64,000 nucleotides of DNA from Shewanella piezotolerans WP3 (GTDB lineage Bacteria; Pseudomonadota; Gammaproteobacteria; Enterobacterales; Shewanellaceae). Position 1 is the stretch's first letter, and every line of letters starts with the position of its first letter. A program made the translations under genes and the position numbers. The notes under the pieces are model-generated. The model had not been told where the DNA came from and made no database searches. It saw nothing but the letters and a program-made list of their open reading frames with translations. Shown one piece after another: positions 51,109 to 59,065 of this stretch. The DNA lies in assembly GCF_000014885.1 (NCBI RefSeq), contig NC_011566.1, positions 1,922,001-1,986,000 on the forward strand. The letters are read 5' to 3'.

Positions 51109-51743
51109 GATGTTTGTCCTTTTACGTCAAGTGTTGCTTCTTTTGTGGTCGCTGTCTGCGCTAAAGATTGTGCCAAGTATTCCAGTGATTGCACTAATAA
51201 CTGGCTGCCAAGGGTGGTGAGAATCGATTCTGGATGAAACTGAAAACCAACCGCTTTATCTTGGCGGTGTATTATCGCCATTGGCATATCTTCAGTGGTG
51301 GCAATCACTTCTAAACACGCTGGAACGTCTGTCGCCACGAGGCTGTGATAGCGTGCAACAGGCAAGGGAGATGGCAGGTTAGCGAAAATATCTTGTCCGT
51401 TATGCACTGTCGGACTGGCTTTGCCATGCACCACTTGTTGGGCACGCTCCACTTTACCGCCATAATGCTCAACTAATGCTTGATGACCTAAACAGATCCC
51501 GAGCATGGGGACTTTACCTGCCACTTTGCTGATCAATGTCATTAGCGAGCCCGCTTCATGTGGTGCACCGGGTCCTGGTGATAACACCAAGGCGGCTGGC
51601 GTAGTTTCGTTGAGTAACTTGCCTGCAATAAAGTCGGCATCTACATCGTTGCGGTAGATGATAACTTCATAGCCAAGGCTACGAAATTGGTCGACAAGGT
51701 TATAGGTAAATGAATCGAAATTATCGAGTAAATAGATCTTCAT
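51105..51743 (-). CDS. trpG: Anthranilate synthase component II (glutamine amidotransferase)
   Basis: This 212-residue class I amidotransferase supplies ammonia to TrpE. The Cys nucleophile is in PMLGICLGHQALVEHYGG, the His and Glu in GFQFHPESILTT, and the N-terminus MKIYLLDNFDSFTYNLVDQF is typical. It overlaps trpE and trpD by 4 bp on each side, so stoichiometric coupling is expected. Confidence 0.97.
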   Translation of the reverse strand: MKIYLLDNFDSFTYNLVDQFRSLGYEVIIYRNDVDADFIAGKLLNETTPAALVLSPGPGAPHEAGSLMTLISKVAGKVPMLGICLGHQALVEHYGGKVERAQQVVHGKASPTVHNGQDIFANLPSPLPVARYHSLVATDVPACLEVIATTEDMPMAIIHRQDKAVGFQFHPESILTTLGSQLLVQSLEYLAQSLAQTATTKEATLDVKGQTS

Positions 51744-53311
51744 AATCCACCTCCCATTTTAATGGCTGAAATGACTGCTTGGGCTTTTTGTCTGGTTTCA
51801 TCGGCTTCGGCTTGCGGATCGGAATCGAAGACCACGCCCGCACCTGCTTGGATAAAGGCGGTGCCATCTTTGACAAAAGCGGAGCGAATAACAATACAGG
51901 TATCCATATCGCCTAAACCGTTGAGGTAACCCACCGCGCCGCCGTAACTGCCACGGCGAGTCTTTTCAGCGCTGCGAATGAGTTGCTCTGCGCTAACTTT
52001 GGGCGCACCCGTTAATGTGCCCATATTCATACAGGCTTGATAAGCATGCAGCGCATCTAAGTCGGTTCTAAGCTGACCTGTGACACGGCTAACAAGGTGC
52101 ATAACGTGGGAGTAGCGGTCAACTTTTAAAAGCTCTGGCACTTTGCGAGTGCCGCTTTGGCTGATGCGGGCAACATCATTTCTTGCTAAATCAACCAACA
52201 TGATGTGCTCTGACAGCTCTTTTTTGTCTAAACGTAGCTCTAACTCGTTGCGGCTATCAAGGTCAAAATCTATTTCACCATTGGCTGTTTTACCGCGTTT
52301 ACGGGTGCCTGCGATAGGGTAGATCTCAACTTGATTGGTACTGGCTTCATATTTAAGTGCACTTTCAGGTGAGGCGCCAAAGAGGGTGAAACCTTCGCCT
52401 CTAAAGTAAAACATGTAAGGGCTTGGGTTGGTCAGTCTAAGTGCACGATATGCGCCGAGTGTATTGGGGCAGGGCAGACTGAAGCTACGCGATGGCACTA
52501 CTTGGAAGATATCGCCTGCAATAATGTGCTGCTTTAAATCATTAACGGTTTGCTTAAATTCGCTATCGGAGATATTAACTTGAGTGTCGGCATCAATGGT
52601 TTTGAGCTCTGCGATAGCGGTGAGTGAGGTGCAGCTTTGTTGTAACTCATCCATGCGTGCAGCAAGCGTGTTTGCTATTACTGTATTGGCAGCGGCAAAC
52701 TGATGGGTAATGATGTCGGCACTTTGCTGCTGGTGATCAACTAAAATCAGCGTTTCAGCGAGATAGAACAAGTAGTCAGGACAGTTATTGTCGCCTTCGG
52801 GAACAGAAGGTAGCGGCTCGACGGTATCGATTAAATCGTAGGATAACACTCCTCCTAAAAACAGGTCTTCGAAAGCCGGCGTATCGTTGCAACGAATATG
52901 CTGCACCAGCATACGCAGGCCATCGAGTGGCGAGGTGGCTTTTAAGCGGGCATCTTCATCGAGTTGTGTACTGTCTTTACACAGCTTAACTGTTAACGCT
53001 GTTGTGGAGGCTTGATCGATTTCTACCGCGGCATAGTGCTCGGTAAAAAAGGCTTTAATTGGTGTCAGTAGCGTTTGGCCGTTATCGGTGAAAGCAGTAA
53101 AAGTTAATTGGTAGCCATCACAGCGGATCATCATTGCTGCGTGGGTCAAAATAATACTTTTCAGATGGTCTTTGCTTTCTATCTCAGCAGACTCAAGTAA
53201 CATAGTATGTGGCGCGTCATTGGTCACATGCTGATACAAACGTAGCGGATCGTCATGGTAAGCAAGTGACTGCTTATTAGTCACGACTGTAGCGATATCT
53301 TTTACTGCCAT
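51740..53311 (-). CDS. trpE: Anthranilate synthase component I
   Basis: TrpE makes anthranilate from chorismate and glutamine-derived ammonia. The 523-residue protein carries the feedback-inhibition segment TMLLESAEIESKDHLKSIIL, with the LLES tryptophan site, and the chorismate-binding block EIYPIAGTRKRGKTANGE, TLTGAPKVSAEQLIRSAE and RRGSYGGAVGYL. It is the first structural gene of the operon, about 120 bp downstream of the attenuator. Confidence 0.97.
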   Translation of the reverse strand: MAVKDIATVVTNKQSLAYHDDPLRLYQHVTNDAPHTMLLESAEIESKDHLKSIILTHAAMMIRCDGYQLTFTAFTDNGQTLLTPIKAFFTEHYAAVEIDQASTTALTVKLCKDSTQLDEDARLKATSPLDGLRMLVQHIRCNDTPAFEDLFLGGVLSYDLIDTVEPLPSVPEGDNNCPDYLFYLAETLILVDHQQQSADIITHQFAAANTVIANTLAARMDELQQSCTSLTAIAELKTIDADTQVNISDSEFKQTVNDLKQHIIAGDIFQVVPSRSFSLPCPNTLGAYRALRLTNPSPYMFYFRGEGFTLFGASPESALKYEASTNQVEIYPIAGTRKRGKTANGEIDFDLDSRNELELRLDKKELSEHIMLVDLARNDVARISQSGTRKVPELLKVDRYSHVMHLVSRVTGQLRTDLDALHAYQACMNMGTLTGAPKVSAEQLIRSAEKTRRGSYGGAVGYLNGLGDMDTCIVIRSAFVKDGTAFIQAGAGVVFDSDPQAEADETRQKAQAVISAIKMGGGL

Positions 53312-53432
53312 GCTAAGCTCCTGCCGTAGGGAATAATGGGTTATTCATTGTTATATCTCTTTTTAATACTTAAAAATCAAGAGCCTGCTGCTTGTGGGTT
53401 TTGTATAAAACGTTACCGCTGTGGTTTAGATA

Positions 53433-53466
53433 CAAAAAAGCCCGCAATTGTGCGGGCTTTTTTGTT
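53433..53466 (-). terminator. trp attenuator terminator
   Basis: GCCCGCA and TGCGGGC (53440-53446 and 53451-53457) form a 7-bp GC stem with a 4-base loop and a T6 tail on the minus strand, 120 bp before trpE. GCGGG at 53508-53512, just after the leader stop codon, can pair instead with the CCCGC arm to make the anti-terminator. CACTTCCC and GGGTGGTG give the competing 1:2 hairpin. Confidence 0.93.
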
Positions 53467-53511
53467 TAATCTTGTCTCAAACTGATTGAGCACAGAATTT
53501 CACACCACCCG

Positions 53512-53568
53512 CTAATTTGGGAAGTGCCACCACCAATTAATGTTTTGGAAAGTTGTAAACTGTGTCAT
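53512..53568 (-). CDS. trpL: trp operon leader peptide
   Basis: This is an 18-codon frame on the minus strand, MTQFTTFQNINWWWHFPN, with three consecutive Trp codons (residues 12-14) a few codons before the stop. Ribosome stalling at these codons when Trp-tRNA is scarce would free the GCGGG word beyond the stop to form the anti-terminator. It is too short for normal gene calling. Position, Trp run and the attenuator structures downstream agree, so the assignment is strong. Confidence 0.95.
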   Translation of the reverse strand: MTQFTTFQNINWWWHFPN

Positions 53569-53601
53569 TTAAAATTCAATCTAGTTTGTCGTCGTGGCTA
53601 T

Positions 53602-53631
53602 ATAAAAACATTTGCAGACAAAGGCTGTCAA
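53602..53631 (-). promoter_or_regulatory. Candidate trp promoter
   Basis: Read on the minus strand, TTGACA (53626-53631) is followed after 18 bp by TTTTAT (53602-53607). The leader ATG lies 34 bp further. AACTAG words next to it could be part of a TrpR operator, but no full palindrome is convincing. The stretch 53632-53949 up to rnm holds the divergent promoter and no other gene. Confidence 0.55.
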
Positions 53632-53949
53632 TTGAATATTGCTCTTTTTGAGAAAAGATAATGAAAAAAGCAGATCTGACCGATATCACGGGCGGTTAGC
53701 GTAAAATTTATGTGAATTCATCATGCTTTTTTCACAAAGTGCAGCAAAGTGTGTCGCTTTCTATAAAAGTGATACTTAAAAAAGCAACGCAAGAGGCAGA
53801 CTGAACCCTGTATTGTAGTGCTTTATTGTTGGAGAATATCACTGCTGTTGATAACATCTAATCCTGCTTTGTTGGCATTATTAACCAAGTTGATTACAAA
53901 ACGGCTATTTAAATCCCCTTTCAAGGTTAAACTCAAGTATTATAAGGGG

Positions 53950-54822
53950 ATGAAAGATGAAAATATTAGTGAAGTAAAACTGGTTGATCTGCATAGCCAT
54001 ACTACCGCATCAGATGGCCAACTCACCCCTTCAGAATTGATCGAACGTGCTATCAGCAAAGGTGTGCAAGTTTTTGCGATTACCGACCATGATACAACCG
54101 ATGGCTTGGCTGAAGCCCACCAATACAACAATAACCATGAAACGCCGCTGGAGCTGATTAATGGGGTTGAAATTTCAACCCGTTGGAACAGCTTCGACAT
54201 TCATATTGTTGCACTTAATATCGATATTGAAAACCAAACGATGGTCGATTTTCTTTCGCATCAGCGTGAATTAAGAGCGACCCGAGCATTTGAAATTGGT
54301 GAGCGTCTGGCCAAAGCGGGTATCGAGGGAGCATATGAAGGCGCAAAATTCTATGCTGGCGATGCCGCGATTAGCCGTGGCCATTATGCTCGTTGGTTGG
54401 CAGAGAAGGGTTATGCCACTACCACAGCCAATGTGTTTAAGAAGTATTTAGCACGCGGCAAAACGGGATACGCGCCCAATAATTGGGGCGATATGGCCAG
54501 CGCGATTGATATTATCCATCAAGCAGGCGGCGTCGCTGTGCTGGCTCATCCAAGCGGTTACAAGCTATCGGCTAAATGGCTTAAGCGTTTAGTGCGAGAG
54601 TTTAAAGAAGCAGGCGGCGATGCCATTGAGGTGGTGCTAGGTCAACAGACCATTGAGGATAGAAATAATTTGATAGCACTCACTGTGTTGAACAATTTGA
54701 TGTGCTCACTAGGAAGTGATTTTCATTTTCCAGGAAGCTGGATAGAACTTGGTAAGAATATGTTCCAACCCCAAGGTGTTAACTGGGTTTGGCAGTCAGA
54801 TAAATGGAAGGAAGCGCAATGA
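53950..54822 (+). CDS. rnm: RNase AM, PHP-domain 5'-3' exonuclease (YciV)
   Basis: The protein has 290 residues from the ATG at 53950. A 44-residue N-terminal extension in the open frame is unlike the family. PHP metal motifs are seen: DLHSHTTASDG, AITDHDTTDG, GVEIS, a long VFKKYLARGKTGYAP segment, VLAHPSGYKLSAKWLKRLV and SLGSDFHFPGSWIELG. E. coli RNase AM trims 5' ends of rRNAs and acts on pAp and short RNAs. It is divergent from the trp operon, as yciV is in E. coli. Its TGA overlaps the yciO ATG. Confidence 0.93.
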   Translation: MKDENISEVKLVDLHSHTTASDGQLTPSELIERAISKGVQVFAITDHDTTDGLAEAHQYNNNHETPLELINGVEISTRWNSFDIHIVALNIDIENQTMVDFLSHQRELRATRAFEIGERLAKAGIEGAYEGAKFYAGDAAISRGHYARWLAEKGYATTTANVFKKYLARGKTGYAPNNWGDMASAIDIIHQAGGVAVLAHPSGYKLSAKWLKRLVREFKEAGGDAIEVVLGQQTIEDRNNLIALTVLNNLMCSLGSDFHFPGSWIELGKNMFQPQGVNWVWQSDKWKEAQ

Positions 54823-55439
54823 GTCAGTTTTTTTATGTGCATGAGGAAAACCCTCAAGCACGCTTAATAAGCCAAGCGGTAAATGTTATTCAACAGGGTG
54901 GCGTTATTGTTTACCCAACAGATTCAGGTTATGCCTTAGGCTGTTTATTGGGCGACAAAGATGCAATGAGCAGAATTGCACGAATTAGACAGATAGATAA
55001 CGACCATAACTTTTCTTTGATGTGTCGTGATCAATCTGAGCTTGCGACCTATGCTCGAGTTGATAACCAAGCTTATCGAGTGTTAAAGCACAATACGCCT
55101 GGACCGTATACGTTTATCTTTAAAGCCTCTAAAGAGGTGCCTAAACGTTTGCAAAACCCGAAGAAGAAAACTATTGGTATTCGTGTGCCTGACAACGTGA
55201 TTGCGCTAGCGCTGTTAGAAGCTCTAGATGCACCTCTTATGTCGACCAGTTTGATCTTGCCAGGCGAAGAGTTCACTGAGTCTGATCCTGAACATATTCG
55301 CGATGTTTTGGAACATCAAGTTGATTTGATTATCCACGGCGGTTATTTAGGTGAGAAACCGACCACGGTTATCGATATGTCAGAAGGTGACATTGAGGTG
55401 ATACGAGAAGGCGCTGGGGATGTGAGTTCTTTTCTTTAG
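54819..55439 (+). CDS. yciO: YciO/YrdC/Sua5 family protein
   Basis: The protein has 206 residues from the ATG at 54819 (GGAAG upstream). It belongs to the Sua5/YciO/YrdC nucleotide-binding family. It opens SQFFYVHEENPQARLISQAV and shows GGVIVYPTDSGYALGC, KHNTPGPYTFIFKASKEVPK and KKTIGIRVPDNVIALALLEA. YciO is a paralogue of TsaC (threonylcarbamoyl-AMP synthase) with little proven activity. The 4-bp overlap with rnm shows cotranslation. It continues the trp-divergent yci block. Confidence 0.92.
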   Translation: MSQFFYVHEENPQARLISQAVNVIQQGGVIVYPTDSGYALGCLLGDKDAMSRIARIRQIDNDHNFSLMCRDQSELATYARVDNQAYRVLKHNTPGPYTFIFKASKEVPKRLQNPKKKTIGIRVPDNVIALALLEALDAPLMSTSLILPGEEFTESDPEHIRDVLEHQVDLIIHGGYLGEKPTTVIDMSEGDIEVIREGAGDVSSFL

Positions 55440-55522
55440 GAGTGCCCGTTGACGATAATCACTTTAAACAATAGCTGTTTACGGGTATAATCGCGCGTTT
55501 GCGAAATAGAGTGGGTAGTTGG

Positions 55523-56311
55523 ATGGAGGGAATTGTACAAGAATTGCCTTTAGCCATGGTGCAAGGTGAGCCTGTAAAGGTGATGCCGAAGGATCTTTTT
55601 ATTCCCCCCGAAGCATTGGAAGTTTTTCTTGAGTCCTTTGAAGGGCCACTGGATCTGCTGCTTTATCTCATTCGCAAACAAAAACTTGATGTGGTTGACC
55701 TACCGATATTTGCGATAACGCAACAGTATTTAGAATACGTCAATCTACTTCAGGGGGCCAAAGTCGAATTAGCGGCTGATTACTTGGTTATGGCAGCGAC
55801 TCTAGCTGAGATTAAGTCGCGGTTATTACTGCCAAAACCTGATGTAGAACATGAGGATGAAGAAGACCCTCGTGCGCAGTTAATCCGTCAGCTAAAAGCG
55901 TATGAAGTGATTAAAGATGCGCAGGAAAAGTTAGATGTTCTGCCGAGAATGGAGCGGGACATATTTCAAGCAAAAGCGGTTCCAGCAGCCAATATAAAGC
56001 CTGAATTATTACCTCCTGAAGTTTCATTAACCGAGATTGCACGTGCTTTCTCTTCAGTACTTAAACGTATTGAAGCGACTGAAAGTCATCATGTTGTTCG
56101 AGAAGTACTTTCAACTCGAGAGCGAATGACACAAATTTTAGCCAAGCTAAACGCGCAAACCTACTTACCTTTTGAAGCTTTATTTGACTTTGAAGAGGGA
56201 CGCAGTGGCGTGGTGGTGAGTTTCTTAGCGTTAATGGAGTTGGTAAAAGAATTGTTGGTGGAACTGGTACAAGCTGAGCCTTTTTCGACTATACATGTTA
56301 GAGCGTATTAA
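55523..56311 (+). CDS. scpA: Segregation and condensation protein A
   Basis: ScpA is the kleisin that bridges SMC heads in the SMC-ScpAB condensin. The protein has 262 residues from the ATG at 55523. The raw frame starts 8 codons earlier at TTG. The kleisin N-terminal helix is FLESFEGPLDLLLYLIRKQKLDVVDLPIFAI, the middle carries EIKSRLLLPKP, and the C-terminal winged helix ends FSTIHVRAY. A SMC gene is not in the window, and some gammaproteobacteria keep ScpAB with MukBEF elsewhere. Confidence 0.92.
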   Translation: MEGIVQELPLAMVQGEPVKVMPKDLFIPPEALEVFLESFEGPLDLLLYLIRKQKLDVVDLPIFAITQQYLEYVNLLQGAKVELAADYLVMAATLAEIKSRLLLPKPDVEHEDEEDPRAQLIRQLKAYEVIKDAQEKLDVLPRMERDIFQAKAVPAANIKPELLPPEVSLTEIARAFSSVLKRIEATESHHVVREVLSTRERMTQILAKLNAQTYLPFEALFDFEEGRSGVVVSFLALMELVKELLVELVQAEPFSTIHVRAY

Positions 56312-56323
56312 GGATCTATTTCG

Positions 56324-56920
56324 TTGTCACAGATTAATCCAGAGCAGCTAAAGCAATTAATCGAAGCGAGCCTTTTCGTGTTGGCAAAGCCAATGACGAT
56401 TAAGGCGCTTAAAGAGACAGTACTGGCTGAGTTTACTGTGTCTCGTGCTAAAATTAAGGCTTCGATTGAAGAGTTGCAGCAAGATTATGAAGGGCGTGGG
56501 GTGCAACTGATTAAAGTGGCTGGCGGTTATCGTTTTCAGACTATCTCTGAACTAAGCCAGTACTTGCAGCCATTATGGCAAGAAAAAGCGCCTAAATACT
56601 CGCGCGCAACCATCGAAACATTGGCGGTGATAGCCTATCGACAACCTGTTACTAGAGGCGATATAGAGTTTGTTCGAGGCGTTGCTATCAGCAGTCAAAT
56701 TATTAAGAGTTTAAACGACAGAAACTGGATAAAAGTCGTGGGGCATAAAGAGGTACCGGGGAGACCGGCACTTTATGCGACGACCACAGAGTTTTTGTCA
56801 TACTTCGGGTTGGACAGCATCACGGATCTTCCGTCGCTGTCAGATCCTGAATCATTGGATGCACTTTTTTCGACAGTGAAAAGTGCACCAGAAAAAATAG
56901 AAGAGTCTACTAATGAGTGA
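56324..56920 (+). CDS. scpB: Segregation and condensation protein B
   Basis: ScpB is the winged-helix partner of ScpA. The 198-residue protein starts at TTG 56324, with AAGGA nine bases upstream and the scpA stop 12 bp before. Tandem winged-helix sequence includes LKQLIEASLFVLAKPMTIKA, YSRATIETLAVIAYRQPVTR and GRPALYATTTEFLSYFGL. The overlap with rluB (8 bp) continues the tightly packed scpA-scpB-rluB order common to many bacteria. Confidence 0.93.
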   Translation: MSQINPEQLKQLIEASLFVLAKPMTIKALKETVLAEFTVSRAKIKASIEELQQDYEGRGVQLIKVAGGYRFQTISELSQYLQPLWQEKAPKYSRATIETLAVIAYRQPVTRGDIEFVRGVAISSQIIKSLNDRNWIKVVGHKEVPGRPALYATTTEFLSYFGLDSITDLPSLSDPESLDALFSTVKSAPEKIEESTNE

Positions 56921-57785
56921 AAAATTGCAGAAAGTCTTGGCCCGAGCAGGCCATGGCTCCCGTCGTGAGATGGAGGCATGGATTGCTGCAGGTCGAATTA
57001 GTGTTGACGGTGAAATCGCAAGTCTTGGCGATCGCGTTGAATCAGATGTAAAAGTGCGTATCGATGGACGCGCCATTTCGATCAAGTCTGAAGAAGATGT
57101 GGTTTGTCGTGTTATTGCTTACCATAAGCCAGAGGGTGAAATCTGTAGCCGCAAAGACCCTGAGGGTCGACCTACAGTATTCGACCGCTTACCTAAAACC
57201 CGAGATTCACGTTGGGTTGCGGTAGGGCGTTTGGATATCAACACCTCTGGGCTGTTGTTATTCACCTCTGATGGTGAATTAGCGAACCGATTAATGCACC
57301 CTTCAAATGAAGTAGAGCGTGAATACGCGGTACGTACCTTTGGTGAAGTGAACGATGCGTGTATCCAGCGTTTGCGTATGGGTGTGACCTTGGAAGATGG
57401 CCCAGCTAGCTTTGATAAAGTTAAAGCAGCAGGTGGCGAAGGCATGAATAAGTGGTGGCATGTCAGTTTAGCTGAAGGCCGCAACCGCGAAGTGCGTCGT
57501 CTTTGGGAATCTCAAGAAGTGCAAGTTAGCCGTCTTATCCGTATCCGCTATGGCATGATTGAGTTACCGAAATCTTTGCCTCGTGGTGGTTGGATTGAAT
57601 TGCCTATTGAGCAGGTTAACTACTTGCGTCAAACAGCTGGCATGGATGAAGAAACTCGCAGTATTTTAGGCACTGACAAACACAGTGTTGCCCGTGCAAA
57701 AGTGCGTGGCGCTAAAATACGCCGTGCAGTACGTAAGCATAAAGCGACAGCAACGCCTAATAAGCCGAGCCGCAGTCGCTCTTAA
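56913..57785 (+). CDS. rluB: 23S rRNA pseudouridine(2605) synthase RluB
   Basis: The 290-residue protein has an N-terminal S4 domain (EKLQKVLARAGHGSRREMEA) and the RsuA/RluB-type synthase domain with GRLDINTSGLLLFTSDGELA holding the catalytic Asp, and KWWHVSLAEGRNREVRRLWE. A basic C-terminal tail (KVRGAKIRRAVRKHKATATP) probably contacts rRNA. The start overlaps scpB. A terminator follows. The distinction from RluF/RsuA is supported by neighbourhood as well as by the long basic tail. Confidence 0.93.
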   Translation: MSEKLQKVLARAGHGSRREMEAWIAAGRISVDGEIASLGDRVESDVKVRIDGRAISIKSEEDVVCRVIAYHKPEGEICSRKDPEGRPTVFDRLPKTRDSRWVAVGRLDINTSGLLLFTSDGELANRLMHPSNEVEREYAVRTFGEVNDACIQRLRMGVTLEDGPASFDKVKAAGGEGMNKWWHVSLAEGRNREVRRLWESQEVQVSRLIRIRYGMIELPKSLPRGGWIELPIEQVNYLRQTAGMDEETRSILGTDKHSVARAKVRGAKIRRAVRKHKATATPNKPSRSRS

Positions 57786-57814
57786 GCACGAGTTATGCTT
57801 CAAGTATTGTGACA

Positions 57815-57847
57815 TTAAAAAAGGCCGCTAATAAGCGGCCTTTTTTA
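57815..57847 (+). terminator. Terminator of the rnm-rluB cluster
   Basis: AAGGCCGCT and AGCGGCCTT form a 9-bp stem with an AATA loop, flanked by A6 and followed by T6. Confidence 0.9.
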
Positions 57848-57874
57848 TGGCTTTATTTATGAACTTAATGATTA

Positions 57875-58065
57875 TGCCAATTCCATTAAGGATATACTCA
57901 GTCCTGAGACGCTCACAACGTGCCGCTGATCTTTAAGGCATGGGGAAATCACTTAATACAGCGCATGTGGCATTCGATATAGAATAGCTATTAGCGATAA
58001 GCCACTTACTTGTCTAAAGTGATTTAAACTCCCGCTGAATGAGCAACTCTTTAATGGAGTTGATA
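57875..58065. repeat. Diverged 191-bp MITE related to family M1, inserted in the yciK stop codon
   Basis: The ends are TGCCAATTCCATTAAGG and TTAATGGAGTTGATA. A TTA duplication is at 57872-57874 and 58066-58068. On the minus strand the right-hand TTA is the yciK stop codon TAA. The core word AATAGCTATTCTATATC and ATTCAGCGGGA (read on the minus strand) match M1 copies. Confidence 0.78.
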
Positions 58066-58803
58066 TTATTGAGCATTAAGCTGCTGGCCATTGATGTCTG
58101 CCGAGTCTTTCCCCATTAGGTAAAGGTACGTTGGCATGATCTCTTCAGGCTTTTTGAGTAACTGTGGGTTTTCTGCTGGATAAGCATTAGCACGCATACC
58201 GGTGCGAGTCGCCCCTGGATTTATGCTATTAGTGCGAATATTGCTGCCTTCATACTCGTGTGCAATCGCCTGCATCATGCCTTCCGTTGCAAATTTTGAC
58301 ATTGCATATTCGCCCCAGAATGAACGGGCTTTGCGACCAACGCTGCTAGAAGTGAAAATAAGAGAAGCACTTTCAGACTTGCGCATCACTGGTAATAGCG
58401 CCTTTGTTAACATAATTTCAGCAATTACGTTAACTTTGAATACCTCTTCAACTGAACTCATGGTGATATGTTCAAACGGCCCAAGCACACCTAGCATGCT
58501 GGCGTTATGCAGTAATCCATCTAAATGACCAAACTGCTCTTCAATGGTTTCTGCCATATCGAGGTAGTTTTGTTCTGTCGCACCTTTTAAATCGAGCGGG
58601 ACAATGGCTGGTTTTGGATAACCAGCCTGTTCAATTTGGTCATAGACGGCTTCAAGTTTTTTTACTGTCTTACCTAAAAGAATGACCGTTGCACCGTGCT
58701 GCGCGTATGTTAGCGCCGCAGTCTTTCCTATGCCATCGCCGGCACCGGTTACCAATATAACTTTACCATTTAGTAAATCTTTTGCAGCTTGATATTCCAA
58801 CAT
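58066..58803 (-). CDS. yciK: SDR-family oxidoreductase YciK
   Basis: The 245-residue protein is a classical short-chain dehydrogenase. It has the nucleotide-binding VILVTGAGDGIGKTAALTYA, the NNAG-equivalent LHNASMLGVLG, catalytic Ser in FTSSSVGRKARSFWGEYAMSKFATEG (Ser, Tyr, Lys) and PGATRTGM. E. coli yciK lies beside rluB and btuR in the same trp-linked block, so the order supports the name. The substrate is unknown. Its stop codon is exactly the 3-bp target duplication of the adjacent MITE. Confidence 0.9.
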   Translation of the reverse strand: MLEYQAAKDLLNGKVILVTGAGDGIGKTAALTYAQHGATVILLGKTVKKLEAVYDQIEQAGYPKPAIVPLDLKGATEQNYLDMAETIEEQFGHLDGLLHNASMLGVLGPFEHITMSSVEEVFKVNVIAEIMLTKALLPVMRKSESASLIFTSSSVGRKARSFWGEYAMSKFATEGMMQAIAHEYEGSNIRTNSINPGATRTGMRANAYPAENPQLLKKPEEIMPTYLYLMGKDSADINGQQLNAQ

Positions 58804-59065
58804 GAGTTAATACTTCCTCTGAGCTCAAACGCCCGTCACTTCTAGAGTCGCTGATATGGTAAACAGCTGTTTTAAACAAACGATTAATTTTTGCCCAGCT
58901 ATTCGCTAACGCAATGTGACAAAAATGTAGCTAAGTCAATAATTTTGCGTTAACTTGAACTGAGTTAAGGGCTAACAATAAGCCCTATTGGTCATACATT
59001 GCTGACTATTGTGACCAATTTCCAAGAGAAAACAAAATTATTACAACAAGATTTGGGGAAAAAAG

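Noticed and set aside
53818..53949. 44-residue N-terminal extension of RNase AM
   Set aside because: It is unlike the family, partly hydrophobic and AT-rich. The PHP domain starts right after the ATG at 53950.
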